Source: DMER01 sp003451645
GTDB lineage: Bacteria; Pseudomonadota; Alphaproteobacteria; Micropepsales; Micropepsaceae
Assembly: GCA_031976175.1 (NCBI GenBank)
Contig: DALYLR010000025.1
Span: 1-54,838, forward strand
Direction of reading: 5' to 3'
Length of the DNA stretch: 54,838 bases
Positions 16,527 to 26,280 of this stretch are shown one piece after another. A program made the translations under genes and the position numbers. The notes beneath the pieces are model-generated. The model saw only the letters and a program-made list of their open reading frames with translations. It searched no databases and was not told where the DNA came from. Position 1 is the stretch's first letter. Each line of letters starts with the position of its first letter.

Positions 16527-18035
16527 TTAGCGATCCTCGAAATTGGCCTCGATCAGCCGGTTGAGCAGCCGCACGCCCCACCCTGTCGCGCCTTTGGGCT
16601 GGGTTGGCTCAACCTCTTCGGCCCAAGCCGTTCCCGCGATGTCCAGATGCGCCCAGGGCAGCTTGTTGACAAAACGCTGAATGAACTGCGCAGCCGTGAT
16701 CGAACCGCCAAAGCCCGAGCCGATGTTCTTCATATCCGCAATTGGGCTGTCCAATTGCTTGTCAAAGTCATCATTCATCGGCAGACGCCACACTGGCTGA
16801 CCTTCGGCCTGACCCGCTGCGGTGATCTGTTGGGCCAGCGTATCATTGTTGGAGAAGAGCCCTGCGATCTTGAGACCTAGCGAAATGCGGATCGCGCCCG
16901 TCAGCGTGGCAAGATCGACAATCGCATGCGGCTTGAAGCGGTCTTGGGCGTACCAAATCGCGTCGGCCAACACGAGGCGGCCTTCGGCATCGGTGTTGAG
17001 CACCTCGATCGTCTGGCCAGACATGCTGGTCACGACATCGGCAGGCCGTTGCGCGTTGCCGTCGGGCATATTCTCAACCAGACCGCACACACCAATGACA
17101 TTGGCGCGCGCTTTGCGGGCAGCAACCGCCCACATCGCCCCGGCCACAGCACCTGCACCTGCCATGTCGTACTTCATCGCTTCCATGCCAGCCGCAGGCT
17201 TGATCGAAATACCGCCCGTGTCAAAACACACACCCTTGCCAACCATCAGGAAAGGCGGGGCATCGGGATCGGCGGCCCCCATCCACTTCATGATCAGCAG
17301 CTGAGAATCGCGCACGCTGCCTTGGCCGACGCCCAGCAGCGCGCCCATGCCGAGCTTGGTCATCTCTTTGACGCCCAGGATTTCGACACTGACGCCCAGA
17401 TCCTCGAGTGCTTGAGCGCGCTTGGCGAATTCGGCCGGGTACAAAATATTCGGCGGCTCTGTCACCAGGTCTCGCGTGAACTTGATGCCGGAGCTCAATG
17501 CCTCCAGCGATTTCCACAGACGCTTGGCTTCGGCTTGGTCTTCAGTAAGGACGGTGACTTTGGTCAGCGTGGGTTTCTCGGTTTTCTTCTGCGTCGTGCG
17601 GTAATTGTCAAAGCGATAGGCCCGCAGTTGTGCCCCCAGACCAATCCGGGCAGCGGCCTCGGCGGCTGGCACAGTCGACTTTTCCGGGACCTCCAAATTC
17701 AAGACGACTGTCTTGTCACCTGAGGTCAGAAGGCGCGCGGACAACGCCCCGCCGGCGGCCTCATAAGAGACAGGTGAAATATCGGCAGCCTTGCCCAAGC
17801 CCAGAACCAGAAGGCGCTCGCACTCCAAGCCTGCAGGCACCAGTACTTCCAACGTCTGGCCTTTGCCACCCGTGAAGCGNNNNNNNNNNCCCGCCGCGAT
17901 CGCGCGCTCAAGGCCACCCTTCATCTTTTTGTCGAGTTGCGCCGCCAAGCCTTTGAGCTTGGTGTCCTCAGGCATCACAATGGCATAGGTTCCGCCATCC
18001 GGCTGTGCCGGCTTGCCAAACATCACTTGTATCAT
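16527..18035 (-). CDS. pepA: Leucyl (cytosol) aminopeptidase, M17 family
   Basis: Hexameric two-metal aminopeptidase that clears N-terminal residues from peptides; in some bacteria it also acts as a DNA-binding architectural protein. About 502 residues. The C-terminal catalytic domain carries VGKGVCFDTGGISIKPA (metal-binding Lys/Asp) and the signature NTDAEGRLVLADA. Ends WGVRLLNRLIE. The 10-N run at 17880-17889 falls after AIAA near residue 48, in the N-terminal macro-like domain. The frame is open on both sides, so the gene is probably intact and only the assembly is broken. ATG start, divergent from lptF. Confidence 0.95.
   Translation of the reverse strand: MIQVMFGKPAQPDGGTYAIVMPEDTKLKGLAAQLDKKMKGGLERAIAAXXXXRFTGGKGQTLEVLVPAGLECERLLVLGLGKAADISPVSYEAAGGALSARLLTSGDKTVVLNLEVPEKSTVPAAEAAARIGLGAQLRAYRFDNYRTTQKKTEKPTLTKVTVLTEDQAEAKRLWKSLEALSSGIKFTRDLVTEPPNILYPAEFAKRAQALEDLGVSVEILGVKEMTKLGMGALLGVGQGSVRDSQLLIMKWMGAADPDAPPFLMVGKGVCFDTGGISIKPAAGMEAMKYDMAGAGAVAGAMWAVAARKARANVIGVCGLVENMPDGNAQRPADVVTSMSGQTIEVLNTDAEGRLVLADAIWYAQDRFKPHAIVDLATLTGAIRISLGLKIAGLFSNNDTLAQQITAAGQAEGQPVWRLPMNDDFDKQLDSPIADMKNIGSGFGGSITAAQFIQRFVNKLPWAHLDIAGTAWAEEVEPTQPKGATGWGVRLLNRLIEANFEDR
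17880..17889. other. Assembly gap of 10 N in pepA
   Basis: Ten undetermined bases. The fixed length suggests a scaffold placeholder and not a measured gap size. By family comparison only a few residues need be missing. Confidence 0.95.
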
Positions 18036-18298
18036 ACTGGGCCCCTTGACGACTTTGAGTTTGTTGTTGTGATCGCAACCCTGGCAATTCCGGCGGCGCG
18101 AAGCTGCAGATCGCTGCTTCGCAAAGGCACAGGAAACGCGTTAGACTGCGCTTGCTTGGCTGGTTGCGCCAGAGCATAGGTTGTAGCCCCGATTGGCCAG
18201 CTTTGGAAAGGGGGGCGATCCGCTGCACGCGCACAGGGCTGCGCCGTGGAGCTAAGCCCGCGCTCTGGCGAGCCACGACGACCATCGCAAAGGTTCGA

Positions 18299-19423
18299 AT
18301 GAACAGCGTATCTCGGTACATCCTCAATCAGGCGAGCTGGCCCGTCGTGGCCTTCACCTTTGTTTTTGCGGGCGTGGTGTGGCTTAGCCAATCGCTGCGG
18401 ATGCTCGACCTCGTTATCAACCAGGGTCAGACCGCGCTGATTTTCCTCTACTTGACGCTGCTGTCTTTGCCCGGCTTGCTGTCGCTGATCCTGCCCTTCG
18501 CGATCTTCTGCGGCGTGCTCTACGCCCTGAACCGCCTCTATCTGGAGAGCGAGCTGGTGGTGCTGTCGGCGGCCGGGTATTCGCGCTGGGCCATTGCCTC
18601 GCCCGTCATGATCATGTGCCTGGCTTGTGTTGCAATCTCTTACCTGCTGAACTTGTTCCTGATGCCGCTCGGCATGCGGGAGGTCAAGGACCGCGTCTTT
18701 GAGATCCGGGCCGACCTGATCAATACCTTCATCAAAGAGGGAGCGTTCACGACGCCGATCAAGGGCCTGACGGTCTATGTGGGGGAGCGCTCCAGCGGCG
18801 AGATCAGGGGCCTCTTGGTCCATGACGCCCGTAAAGAGAAAAACGTCGTCACCTATCTGGCGCAGAAGGGCGTTCTGGCTAATACGCCGGAGGGGCCCCG
18901 GCTCATCATGTTCAATGGCAACATCCAATGGCGGGACAGTGGCCCGCATGGCCTGAAGATCCTCAATTTCGACAAGTACACCTTCGATCTGGGCCAATTG
19001 GACAAACAGCGCACTGCGTCTCAGCGGGAGTCGAGTGAGCGGTATCTGTCAGAGTTGTTGTATCCAACAGGCAATGTCTCGGACAAAGAGCGCAGGCGCT
19101 TCTTTGCCGACGCGCATGAGCGATTGTCAGCCCCGCTCTACTGTCTAGTATTTGGCCTCATTGGCGTCTTGGCGGTGATCGGAGGCAAGTTCGACCGGCG
19201 CGGTTATGCAGGAAGGGTAGCAATTGCCATCGTTGCGGTTCTTGCGGCGCGCTTGCCAGCCTTTGGCCTTTTGTCGGTGGTGCGCAGTTCGTCGGATGCG
19301 TGGCCGCTTCTCTATGTATGGCCGCTCTTGTGGATCGCGGCGCTTTTCTACTACACGGTTGGCGCCCGGTTTCAGCGCTGGCCCGCTCCCGCCTCTGCCA
19401 CACCCGCAGCCGTCCCAGCGTAA
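18299..19423 (+). CDS. lptF: LPS export permease LptF
   Basis: One of the two transmembrane subunits of LptB2FG, which extracts lipopolysaccharide from the inner membrane and pushes it to the LptC-A-D bridge. 374 residues from the ATG at 18299 (MNSVSRYILNQASWP), which has AAAGG upstream; a longer reading into the intergenic region is rejected. N-terminal helices at about 14-35 and 50-80, another near 100-125, a periplasmic jellyroll domain (about 130-270; LTVYVGERSSGEI, LIMFNGNIQW), then three C-terminal helices (LYCLVFGLIGVLAVIGGKF onward). Followed by lptG after 24 bases. Confidence 0.95.
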   Translation: MNSVSRYILNQASWPVVAFTFVFAGVVWLSQSLRMLDLVINQGQTALIFLYLTLLSLPGLLSLILPFAIFCGVLYALNRLYLESELVVLSAAGYSRWAIASPVMIMCLACVAISYLLNLFLMPLGMREVKDRVFEIRADLINTFIKEGAFTTPIKGLTVYVGERSSGEIRGLLVHDARKEKNVVTYLAQKGVLANTPEGPRLIMFNGNIQWRDSGPHGLKILNFDKYTFDLGQLDKQRTASQRESSERYLSELLYPTGNVSDKERRRFFADAHERLSAPLYCLVFGLIGVLAVIGGKFDRRGYAGRVAIAIVAVLAARLPAFGLLSVVRSSSDAWPLLYVWPLLWIAALFYYTVGARFQRWPAPASATPAAVPA

Positions 19424-19447
19424 CACTCACCCCGGACCCGCCCTTCC

Positions 19448-20542
19448 ATGAACTGGTCTTGGACCCTGTCACGCTATTTGGCTCTTCAGTTCCTGACGAG
19501 CGTGATGATCGTTTTTGGCGGCTGCGTTGCGTTGGGTTTCATCATCGACGTGGTGGAGCTCTTCAACCGCACGTCGGGCAAGGACAACATCGGGGTCGGC
19601 ACCGTCTTCTTCATGGCGCTGTTGAAGCTGCCCAACCTGACGGAAAAGATGATGCCGTTCGCCGTCTTGTTCGGTGCCTTATGGACCTTCACCCGGCTAA
19701 CGCGCAGTCAGGAGCTTGTGATTGCCCGGGCATCAGGTGTCTCGGCCTGGCAGTTCCTGGCGCCACCCCTCGCGATCGCGCTTGTGCTCGGCGCCTTTAT
19801 GACCATGGTCTACAACCCGATCGCCGCACAAATGGTCGCGCGCTATCAGCAATTGGAGGCGCGGTATATTCGTGGCCGCCCAAGCCTTTTGGAGGTTTCG
19901 ACCAACGGGCTCTGGCTGCGGCAAGGCGATGAGCCAGGTCAGTCTGTGATCCACGCCTTGCGGGTTTCGGATCAGGGCCTTCAGCTGCAAGATGTCATGA
20001 TCCTAATCTATCAGGGCAAAGACCTGTTCACGGGCCGGATCGATGCCAAAAGCGCCATCCTCAGGAACGGCTTCTGGGATCTAACCGAGGCCTGGGTCAC
20101 GGCTGGAGGCCAGCCCAGCGTTTACCACCCCAAATTGCAGGTTACGACCAAGCTTACCGCCACAACCATCCAGGAGAGTTTCGCCACACCCGATACAATT
20201 TCCTTTTGGGATTTACCGCGATTCATCGCCTTCGCCGATGCTGCGGGCTTCAAACCCACCAATCATAGATTGCATTGGCACGCTCTGCTTGCGTCGCCGC
20301 TGCTTCTTTGCGCGATGATCTTTACAGGCGCCGCGTTTTCGCTACGGTTAGCCCGCCTTGGCGGTGCTGCCCGTTTGATTCTGATGGGCGTTTTGACAGG
20401 GTTTTTGCTTTACTTTTTCACTAATGCCTCGCAAGCGTTAGGAAAATCTGGGACTGTTCCGGTGGAGCTGGCGGCGTGGGCGCCAGCGCTGACCGCATTG
20501 TTGTTTGGGATGACGGCCGTGTTTAATCAGGAGGACGGGTGA
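19448..20542 (+). CDS. lptG: LPS export permease LptG
   Basis: Second permease of LptB2FG. 364 residues, ATG start. N-terminal helix 'YLALQFLTSVMIVFGGCVAL', the coupling-helix region 'LTRSQELVIARASGVSAWQFL' that contacts the LptB ATPase, a periplasmic domain at about 130-260 (GLWLRQGDEPGQSVIHALRV), and three C-terminal helices (LLASPLLLCAMIFTGAAFSL onward). The same fold as LptF but clearly diverged. The stop codon overlaps the lptD start by 4 bases (GTGA), with AGGAGGAC just before it, so lptD translation is coupled. Confidence 0.96.
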   Translation: MNWSWTLSRYLALQFLTSVMIVFGGCVALGFIIDVVELFNRTSGKDNIGVGTVFFMALLKLPNLTEKMMPFAVLFGALWTFTRLTRSQELVIARASGVSAWQFLAPPLAIALVLGAFMTMVYNPIAAQMVARYQQLEARYIRGRPSLLEVSTNGLWLRQGDEPGQSVIHALRVSDQGLQLQDVMILIYQGKDLFTGRIDAKSAILRNGFWDLTEAWVTAGGQPSVYHPKLQVTTKLTATTIQESFATPDTISFWDLPRFIAFADAAGFKPTNHRLHWHALLASPLLLCAMIFTGAAFSLRLARLGGAARLILMGVLTGFLLYFFTNASQALGKSGTVPVELAAWAPALTALLFGMTAVFNQEDG

Positions 20543-22707
20543 CCAAGCGTATCGGCCATGTCCTTCTGGGTCTATCCGTGGTCCTGGCGGCGCCTACAAG
20601 CGCATCTGTCTTGCCACCTCAATTTGCGCAAACTGAGGTGCAGCCATCGGGCGCTACGGACAAAGAGGTCCTCTTTCGGGCCAACCAATTGAGCTATGAT
20701 TCCCGCACTATGATTGTGACCGCGACAGGCGCTGTCGAGGTTACCCAAGGGGCCCGCGTCCTGACCGCTGACAGGGTCGTCTACAACCAAAGTACAGGCG
20801 TCGTCGAAGCCTTTGGCAATGTCAGCTTGGCGGATGGCGCCGGAAACGCCGTGCTGGCCAACCAAATTACCCTCACTGATGACATGCGGGAGGGCGTGAT
20901 CCAGAGCCTGACCCTTATGCTGGAGGGCAAGGGCAAGCTCGCGGCCGCGCGCGGCACGCGCGAGGGCGGCAACGTCATGACGCTCGAGAAGGCGGTCTAT
21001 TCATCCTGCGAAACCTGCAAGGACCGCCCGGACGATCCGCCAGTGTGGCAGATCAAAGCCTTCAAGGTCGTCTATAACAAGGAGAAGGCGCGCGTAGAGT
21101 ATGAGGACGCGTTCTTTGAAATTCTGGGCGTCCCGGTTGTCTATCTGCCTTACTTCTCGCACTCGGACCCGGCCATCAAGCGGCAGAGCGGGTTTCTGGC
21201 ACCCAATATTGGGCATTCGACCGATATCGGCTACTTCGTCGATCTTCCTTATTTCTGGGCGATTGACCCGAGCTATGATCTGACCGCCGGGTTGATGTGG
21301 ACCGAGCATGATAGCACTTTGCTCAAAACCGAATGGCGCCAGCGGCTTGACGAAGACAGTGCCTATTCACTTCAGGGCAGCGCCACCTATACGGAACCAC
21401 GGGATGAGAACGGCAATAAGGTCGCGGACAAGGCCTTCGCCAGCCACCTCTTCGGAAATGGCCGGTTTGTTCTCGATGATGTTTGGCGCTGGGGATACGA
21501 TCTTCAGCTGACCTCGAGCGATACTTACCTGCGCAGATATGACATCTCAGGCCTTGACCGCCTTACCAGTAATGTTTTTTTCGAAGGCATAAGCGGACGC
21601 TCTTATGCTGCGGTGAACGGCTGGTACTTCCAGGGCCTTAGAGAGGACGACGATCCAGGAACGACACCACTGGTCTTGCCATTGGCTGAGCTGTCCTATG
21701 TGCCGGACGAGCCCGTCCTGGGCGGCCGGTTCCAATTGGACTTGAACCTGCTGTCGCTCTACCGGGGCGAAGGCCGCGATACGACACGCGTGTCAGCCAC
21801 AGCCGATTGGCGCTTGCCCCTGACAACGTCTGACGGCCAATTGTGGACCCTTTTCGCGCAATTTCGGCAGGACGTCTATTTCACGAATGACGATGGCCCG
21901 CTCAACAATCAGGACAACACCACAGGGCGGTTCTTGCCAACTGGCGGCGTTGAATGGCGCTGGCCATTCGTGCGCCATGATGGCGGTGACTTTCGGACCA
22001 TTATCGAGCCAATTATTCAGGCGGTCATGGCGCCTTATGGCGGGAACCCGGATGAGATTCCCAATGAGGACTCGGACAGTTTTGAGTTCGACGAGACAAA
22101 CCTGTTCTCGATAAACAAATTCCCAGGGCTCGACCGCTGGGAGAGCGGGCCGCGTGTCAATGCCGGCGTTCGGGCGGCGGCCTATTTCTCTGCCGACAAT
22201 TTCATTGAGCTTCTGCTTGGCCAAACCTACCGCTTCAGAGAAGACGACGCATTCACGGTCGAATCGGGTCTTCGCGATCAGCAATCGGATTTCGTCGGCC
22301 GGTTTGTGTTCCAGCCTGATGAACATATCCGCCTGGTGCACCGGTTCCGTGTGGACAAGGAAGACCTGACGTTTGAACGGAACGAAGTCTTTATCGAAGC
22401 GCAAGACGACGATAATTTTGCCTTCCGCGCCACTTATGTAAACCTCAACCAAGAGGCGTTGGTTCCCGAAGCCCGGGAAGAAATCTACTTGGATGGCCGG
22501 GTTCAGATCGCAAACCATTGGTACATGAAGGCCATGGGACGGCGCGACCTCGACGAAGACAAGATGATCGAAGCGCGCGGTGGACTTTCCTATGAGGACG
22601 AGTGTTCGGAGTTCGGGATCGACCTAAAGCGCCGCTTTACCCGCGACCGCGACATCGAACCCAACACCTCGGTTGTGTTCACATTCAGGTTGAAGGGCGT
22701 GAATTAG
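20539..22707 (+). CDS. lptD: LPS-assembly protein LptD
   Basis: Outer-membrane barrel that inserts lipopolysaccharide into the outer leaflet together with LptE. 722 residues. GTG start with AGGAGG upstream. Signal peptide about 1-23 (ending TSAS). An OstA-type N-terminal jellyroll at about 40-150 (LSYDSRTMIVTATGAVEV) continues the periplasmic bridge. The paired cysteines SSCETCKD near 155 and a C-terminal YEDECSEFGIDL cysteine match the disulfide pattern that locks the two domains, so a periplasmic oxidase is expected (a DsbA-like gene lies at 47573). The barrel follows from about 200. Next is surA, whose product aids barrel folding. Confidence 0.96.
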   Translation: MTKRIGHVLLGLSVVLAAPTSASVLPPQFAQTEVQPSGATDKEVLFRANQLSYDSRTMIVTATGAVEVTQGARVLTADRVVYNQSTGVVEAFGNVSLADGAGNAVLANQITLTDDMREGVIQSLTLMLEGKGKLAAARGTREGGNVMTLEKAVYSSCETCKDRPDDPPVWQIKAFKVVYNKEKARVEYEDAFFEILGVPVVYLPYFSHSDPAIKRQSGFLAPNIGHSTDIGYFVDLPYFWAIDPSYDLTAGLMWTEHDSTLLKTEWRQRLDEDSAYSLQGSATYTEPRDENGNKVADKAFASHLFGNGRFVLDDVWRWGYDLQLTSSDTYLRRYDISGLDRLTSNVFFEGISGRSYAAVNGWYFQGLREDDDPGTTPLVLPLAELSYVPDEPVLGGRFQLDLNLLSLYRGEGRDTTRVSATADWRLPLTTSDGQLWTLFAQFRQDVYFTNDDGPLNNQDNTTGRFLPTGGVEWRWPFVRHDGGDFRTIIEPIIQAVMAPYGGNPDEIPNEDSDSFEFDETNLFSINKFPGLDRWESGPRVNAGVRAAAYFSADNFIELLLGQTYRFREDDAFTVESGLRDQQSDFVGRFVFQPDEHIRLVHRFRVDKEDLTFERNEVFIEAQDDDNFAFRATYVNLNQEALVPEAREEIYLDGRVQIANHWYMKAMGRRDLDEDKMIEARGGLSYEDECSEFGIDLKRRFTRDRDIEPNTSVVFTFRLKGVN

Positions 22708-22776
22708 GCCCGGAATGATCTCGGCGATCGCGCCCTCGGGCTTCGCCAAACGCAAAACTGCCTTAAACGGCTGATA

Positions 22777-22804
22777 TTGAACCTCTTGTGGAAATGTTTA
22801 TTCT
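22777..22804 (+). promoter_or_regulatory. Candidate promoter of surA-pdxA-rsmA
   Basis: TTGAAC (22777-22782), a 16-base spacer, then TATTCT (22799-22804) in the 175-base gap after lptD. Would start a transcript about 70 bases before the surA GTG. Envelope stress control is possible but unproven. Confidence 0.35.
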
Positions 22805-22882
22805 GCGCCGTCAAAGACAACCACACTGAATGGCGCAAGGCGGGAGTATGTCCCCCGCCCGTCAACCGGCAAAGGGCTTACC

Positions 22883-24310
22883 GTGTTTCGCATTGCTCTC
22901 ATCGCCTTGTCTTCGATCGCTGCTTTTTCGGGGGCCACAATGGGCGCTAGCCCGCCCCCGACAAAAGCCTCAGGCGCCGACGAAAAGACCGTGCGGACGG
23001 TCGCTGTTGTCAATGATAGCGTGATCTCGACCTTCGATTTGGACCAAAGGGTGCGCCTCTTGCTGGTGACTTCAGGGCAAAACCCAACCCCTGATCTGAT
23101 CAAACGCTATCGCCCACAGGTCCTCAAAACCCTGATCGACGAGATGCTGCAAACCCAGGAAGCGTTCAAGTTCAAAGTCCAAGTCGGCAATGAAGAAGTC
23201 GACAAATCGGTCGCCCGGATCGCGCAACAGAACAACGCCCAGGTTAATGACATATTCAAAATGCTGGAGAGCCAAGGGGTCACGCGCGGCACTTTGCAAG
23301 GCCAACTGCGCACCGAACTTGCGTGGCAAAAATTTGTCCAAGGCCGCTTCTCCTCGCGCGTGGTGATTAGCCCTGATGAGGTAAAAGAGGTCTTGGAGCG
23401 CACCCAAGCCAACGCCAATAAGTCACAGTTCTTGGTGTCCGAGATTTTCCTGGCCATCGATAGCCCGGAGCAAGAGCCAGAAGTCCGCAAGAACCTGGAA
23501 CAAATCATTGCGCAGTTGCGTCAGGGGGCGCCGTTCACAGTGCTTGCGCGACAGTTCAGCCAATCAGCCTCCGCCGCCCGCGGTGGCGACATCGATTGGG
23601 TGACCGAAGGTCAACTAGAGCCGGAACTCAATACCGTGCTGACAAAAATGCGGCCCGGCAGCATCTCAGATCCCGTTCGGGCAGCGGGCGGGCTCTATTT
23701 GCTCGCGCTCCGTCAGAAGCAGACTGCGGCTGGATCCAAACCCGAAGAAAACGACCAGCCAGAGGCTGTACCGGTTGCGACGGGCGGCCAACCGGAAATC
23801 AAGGTCATTAAAGGCCCGTCCGCCCAAGTGGGCCTGGCACGCTTGCTGATCCCAATGGACGCAAGCGCAAACAAAGCCAAGCAAGAGGCCGCCAAGCAGA
23901 AGGCCGTCGCACTTTACCGCGGCGTCAATGGTTGCGGACAGCCATTGCAAGCGCTGGCCAAGCAAGTTGGCGGGGTGCAGGTCAACGCAATGGGCACGAT
24001 CGCGCTCAAGGACTTGGCTCCCGACTTTCGCAAGCTGCTGGAGCAAACGCCCAATGGCCGGCCCTCTCCGCCTTTGCGCTCCGGCCAAGGCATCGAGATG
24101 TTCGTGATTTGCTCAGGTGGTGCACAAATCCAGGTGACGCAGCCGGCCGGCCCCGCGCGTGCCGCTGCACCGCGGACAGAAGCATTCAAGATGCCGACCA
24201 AGGAAGACATCGAGAATCGCCTGTTCTCCCAGCAAATCAACATGCTGGCCCGGCGTCATTTGCGCGACTTGCGGCGCGACGCGACGATTGAAATCAAGGA
24301 CCAGAATTGA
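22883..24310 (+). CDS. surA: SurA-like periplasmic chaperone / peptidyl-prolyl isomerase
   Basis: 475 residues. GTG start with AAAGGG upstream. A hydrophobic signal peptide (about 1-22) is followed by a SurA N-terminal chaperone domain: VAVVNDSVISTFDLDQRVRL, then 'LIDEMLQTQEAF' and 'QGVTRGTLQGQLRTELAWQK'. One clear parvulin isomerase domain at about 200-275 (SEIFLAID...FSQSASAARGGDIDWV...RAAGGLYLLALRQK). A Pro/Gln-rich linker follows, then a C-terminal helical part ending 'NRLFSQQINMLARRHLRDLR', which folds back on the chaperone in SurA. A second isomerase domain is reduced. Works on LptD and other barrels. It overlaps pdxA by 4 bases. Confidence 0.92.
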   Translation: MFRIALIALSSIAAFSGATMGASPPPTKASGADEKTVRTVAVVNDSVISTFDLDQRVRLLLVTSGQNPTPDLIKRYRPQVLKTLIDEMLQTQEAFKFKVQVGNEEVDKSVARIAQQNNAQVNDIFKMLESQGVTRGTLQGQLRTELAWQKFVQGRFSSRVVISPDEVKEVLERTQANANKSQFLVSEIFLAIDSPEQEPEVRKNLEQIIAQLRQGAPFTVLARQFSQSASAARGGDIDWVTEGQLEPELNTVLTKMRPGSISDPVRAAGGLYLLALRQKQTAAGSKPEENDQPEAVPVATGGQPEIKVIKGPSAQVGLARLLIPMDASANKAKQEAAKQKAVALYRGVNGCGQPLQALAKQVGGVQVNAMGTIALKDLAPDFRKLLEQTPNGRPSPPLRSGQGIEMFVICSGGAQIQVTQPAGPARAAAPRTEAFKMPTKEDIENRLFSQQINMLARRHLRDLRRDATIEIKDQN

Positions 24311-25311
24311 GCTCCCGCCTTGAGCGGCCCCTGGCGCTGACTTGCGGTGATCCTGCTGGCATTGGCGCAGAGATCGCTTTGAAAACTTGGGCTGAGCTCC
24401 GGGTCACAGGCCCACATTTCGCCTATATCGGCGATTGCGATCATATAGGCCGGACCGCGCGCGAACTGGGCATGCCGCCTCCCGCCAGATTGGACGCGAT
24501 TGATCAGGCGCCTGGCATCTTCCAGAACGCAATGCCGGTTTTAGATCAGCCGCTCGCGACAGAAGTGGCGCCCGGAGTACCGGACCGGCGTCATGCTCCG
24601 GCAATTCTGCAGTCCATCCAAACGGCGGTCTCTCTGACAGTGGGCGGTCAGGCTGCAGGCATTGTCACCAATCCCATAAGCAAGCATGTTCTATATCAGA
24701 CAGGGTTCTCTTTTCCGGGGCACACGGAGTATTTGGCGCACCTGACTGAGGCCAGACGGGCGCCTGTAATGATGCTGGTGATCCCGCAATTGCGGGTGGT
24801 CCCCGTAACGATCCATCATTCGGTACGCGATGCCGTAACAAAGCTAAGTGCGGATCTTATCGTCGCCACCGCGCGCACAACGGCAGAGGGATTGACAGCA
24901 AGATTTGGCCTCGCCAAGCCGCGCCTTGCAATTGCTGCGCTCAATCCGCATGCGGGCGAGGATGGCGCGCTGGGCAGTGAAGAAGTCACCATCATTAGAC
25001 CCGCAATTGAGGCACTCAAAGCGCAAGGCCTCGCTGTGACTGGGCCGCACCCCGTGGATACCTTGTTCCATCAGGCGGCCCTCCCGCGCTTTGATGCGGC
25101 CTTGTGCATGCTCCACGATCACGCTCTGCTGCCGTTGAAGACCCTGGACTTCGACCATGGGGTCAATGTGACACTGGGCCTGCCCATCGTGCGGACCTCG
25201 CCTGACCACGGCACCGCCTTCGATATTGCCGGCAAAGGTCTGGCCAATCCTGCGAGCCTCATTGCGGCCCTCAGGCTGGCGCGTGACATGGCACGCATGC
25301 AAGTACCGTGA
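24307..25311 (+). CDS. pdxA: 4-hydroxythreonine-4-phosphate dehydrogenase
   Basis: NAD-dependent, metal-dependent enzyme of the DXP-dependent pyridoxal phosphate pathway. 334 residues. It starts with TTG inside the surA stop (TTGA overlap), giving (M)SSRLERPLALTCGDPAGIG, the usual N-terminus. Metal and substrate motifs: GHTEYLAHLT, PVTIHHSVRDAV, ALNPHAGEDG, and DHGTAFDIAGKG near the end. The surA-pdxA-rsmA order with overlapping ends is common in proteobacteria. The rsmA GTG overlaps its stop by 4 bases. Confidence 0.96.
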   Translation: MSSRLERPLALTCGDPAGIGAEIALKTWAELRVTGPHFAYIGDCDHIGRTARELGMPPPARLDAIDQAPGIFQNAMPVLDQPLATEVAPGVPDRRHAPAILQSIQTAVSLTVGGQAAGIVTNPISKHVLYQTGFSFPGHTEYLAHLTEARRAPVMMLVIPQLRVVPVTIHHSVRDAVTKLSADLIVATARTTAEGLTARFGLAKPRLAIAALNPHAGEDGALGSEEVTIIRPAIEALKAQGLAVTGPHPVDTLFHQAALPRFDAALCMLHDHALLPLKTLDFDHGVNVTLGLPIVRTSPDHGTAFDIAGKGLANPASLIAALRLARDMARMQVP

Positions 25312-26165
25312 CAGAGGACACCCTGCCCCCCTTACGGGATGTCATCGCGGCGCATGGTCTGCAGGCCAAGAAATCCCTCGGCCAGAATTTTCTGTATGAC
25401 CTCAACCTGACGCGCCGCATCGCACGCGCAGGTGGCCCGCTTTCAGGGCACACGATCCTAGAGGTTGGCCCCGGCCCAGGGGGGCTGACGCGCGCACTTC
25501 TAAGCGAGGGTGCCACGCAAGTCATCGCGATTGAACGCGATCCGCGCTGCTTGGCGGCGCTGGCGGAGATCTCGGCCGCTTGGCCCGGTCATCTGACAGT
25601 GGTTCAGGGCGACGCAACGCAGGTAGACCAAGCGGCCCTGGTGTACAAAGGCACGCCGGTGCGGATCGTTGCCAATCTTCCGTACAATGTCGCGACTATG
25701 TTGTTAGTGAGTTGGCTCACTACGCCGGCGTGGCCGCCTTGGTGGGCCAGCCTGACCTTGATGTTTCAGCGCGAGGTGGCGGAGCGGTTGGTTGCCACAC
25801 CCAGCACAAAGTCCTATGGGCGGCTCTCAATTTTGACGCAATGGCGCAGCACTGCCAAAGTCTTGTTCGATGTGCATCCACAAGCCTTCGTGCCAGCCCC
25901 CAAGGTGACGTCATCCGTGGTGAGGATTGAACCGCGTGCAGCGCCTTTAGCCGACGCGCCTTTGTCCGCCTTGGAGCGCGTGACCGCGGCGGCCTTTGGG
26001 CAACGGCGCAAAATGTTGCGCGCGAGCTTGCGCACTCTCTCCCAGGACGCGTTGGCCATTCTTGAACGTGCAGGCGTCAACCCGGAGGCGCGCGCCGAAG
26101 ACCTGACAATCGAGCAGTTCTGTGCGATCGCAAGGACCTGGTCCGCCACAACTAAGCCGGGATAG
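25308..26165 (+). CDS. rsmA: 16S rRNA (adenine1518/1519-N6) dimethyltransferase
   Basis: KsgA/RsmA dimethylates two adenines in helix 45 of 16S rRNA, a late small-subunit assembly check. 285 residues. SAM-binding features: KKSLGQNFLYD at the N-terminus, ILEVGPGPGGLTRALL, and the catalytic NLPYNVAT motif. The C-terminal helical region has RRKMLRASLRTL. GTG start overlapping the pdxA stop. Followed by a 110-base convergent gap with a nested inverted repeat before gmk. Loss of this gene in many bacteria gives kasugamycin resistance. Confidence 0.96.
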   Translation: MTEDTLPPLRDVIAAHGLQAKKSLGQNFLYDLNLTRRIARAGGPLSGHTILEVGPGPGGLTRALLSEGATQVIAIERDPRCLAALAEISAAWPGHLTVVQGDATQVDQAALVYKGTPVRIVANLPYNVATMLLVSWLTTPAWPPWWASLTLMFQREVAERLVATPSTKSYGRLSILTQWRSTAKVLFDVHPQAFVPAPKVTSSVVRIEPRAAPLADAPLSALERVTAAAFGQRRKMLRASLRTLSQDALAILERAGVNPEARAEDLTIEQFCAIARTWSATTKPG

Positions 26166-26224
26166 CCGCTCGCTAGTGCAAAACGGTCAACTGACCGCGA
26201 TCACGATGCACGGCACTTCAACAT

Positions 26225-26280
26225 GTTAGCGCAACTTTCCGCTCTCAAATCGAAGTGATTTGATCGCCCGTTGCGCTAGC
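26225..26280. repeat. Nested inverted repeat between convergent rsmA and gmk
   Basis: Outer arms GTTAGCGCAAC (26225-26235) and GTTGCGCTAGC (26270-26280) match at 10 of 11 pairs. An inner stem AAATC (26247-26251) / GATTT (26257-26261) sits in the loop. The right outer arm covers the gmk stop codon. Could act as a two-way transcript end. Confidence 0.5.
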
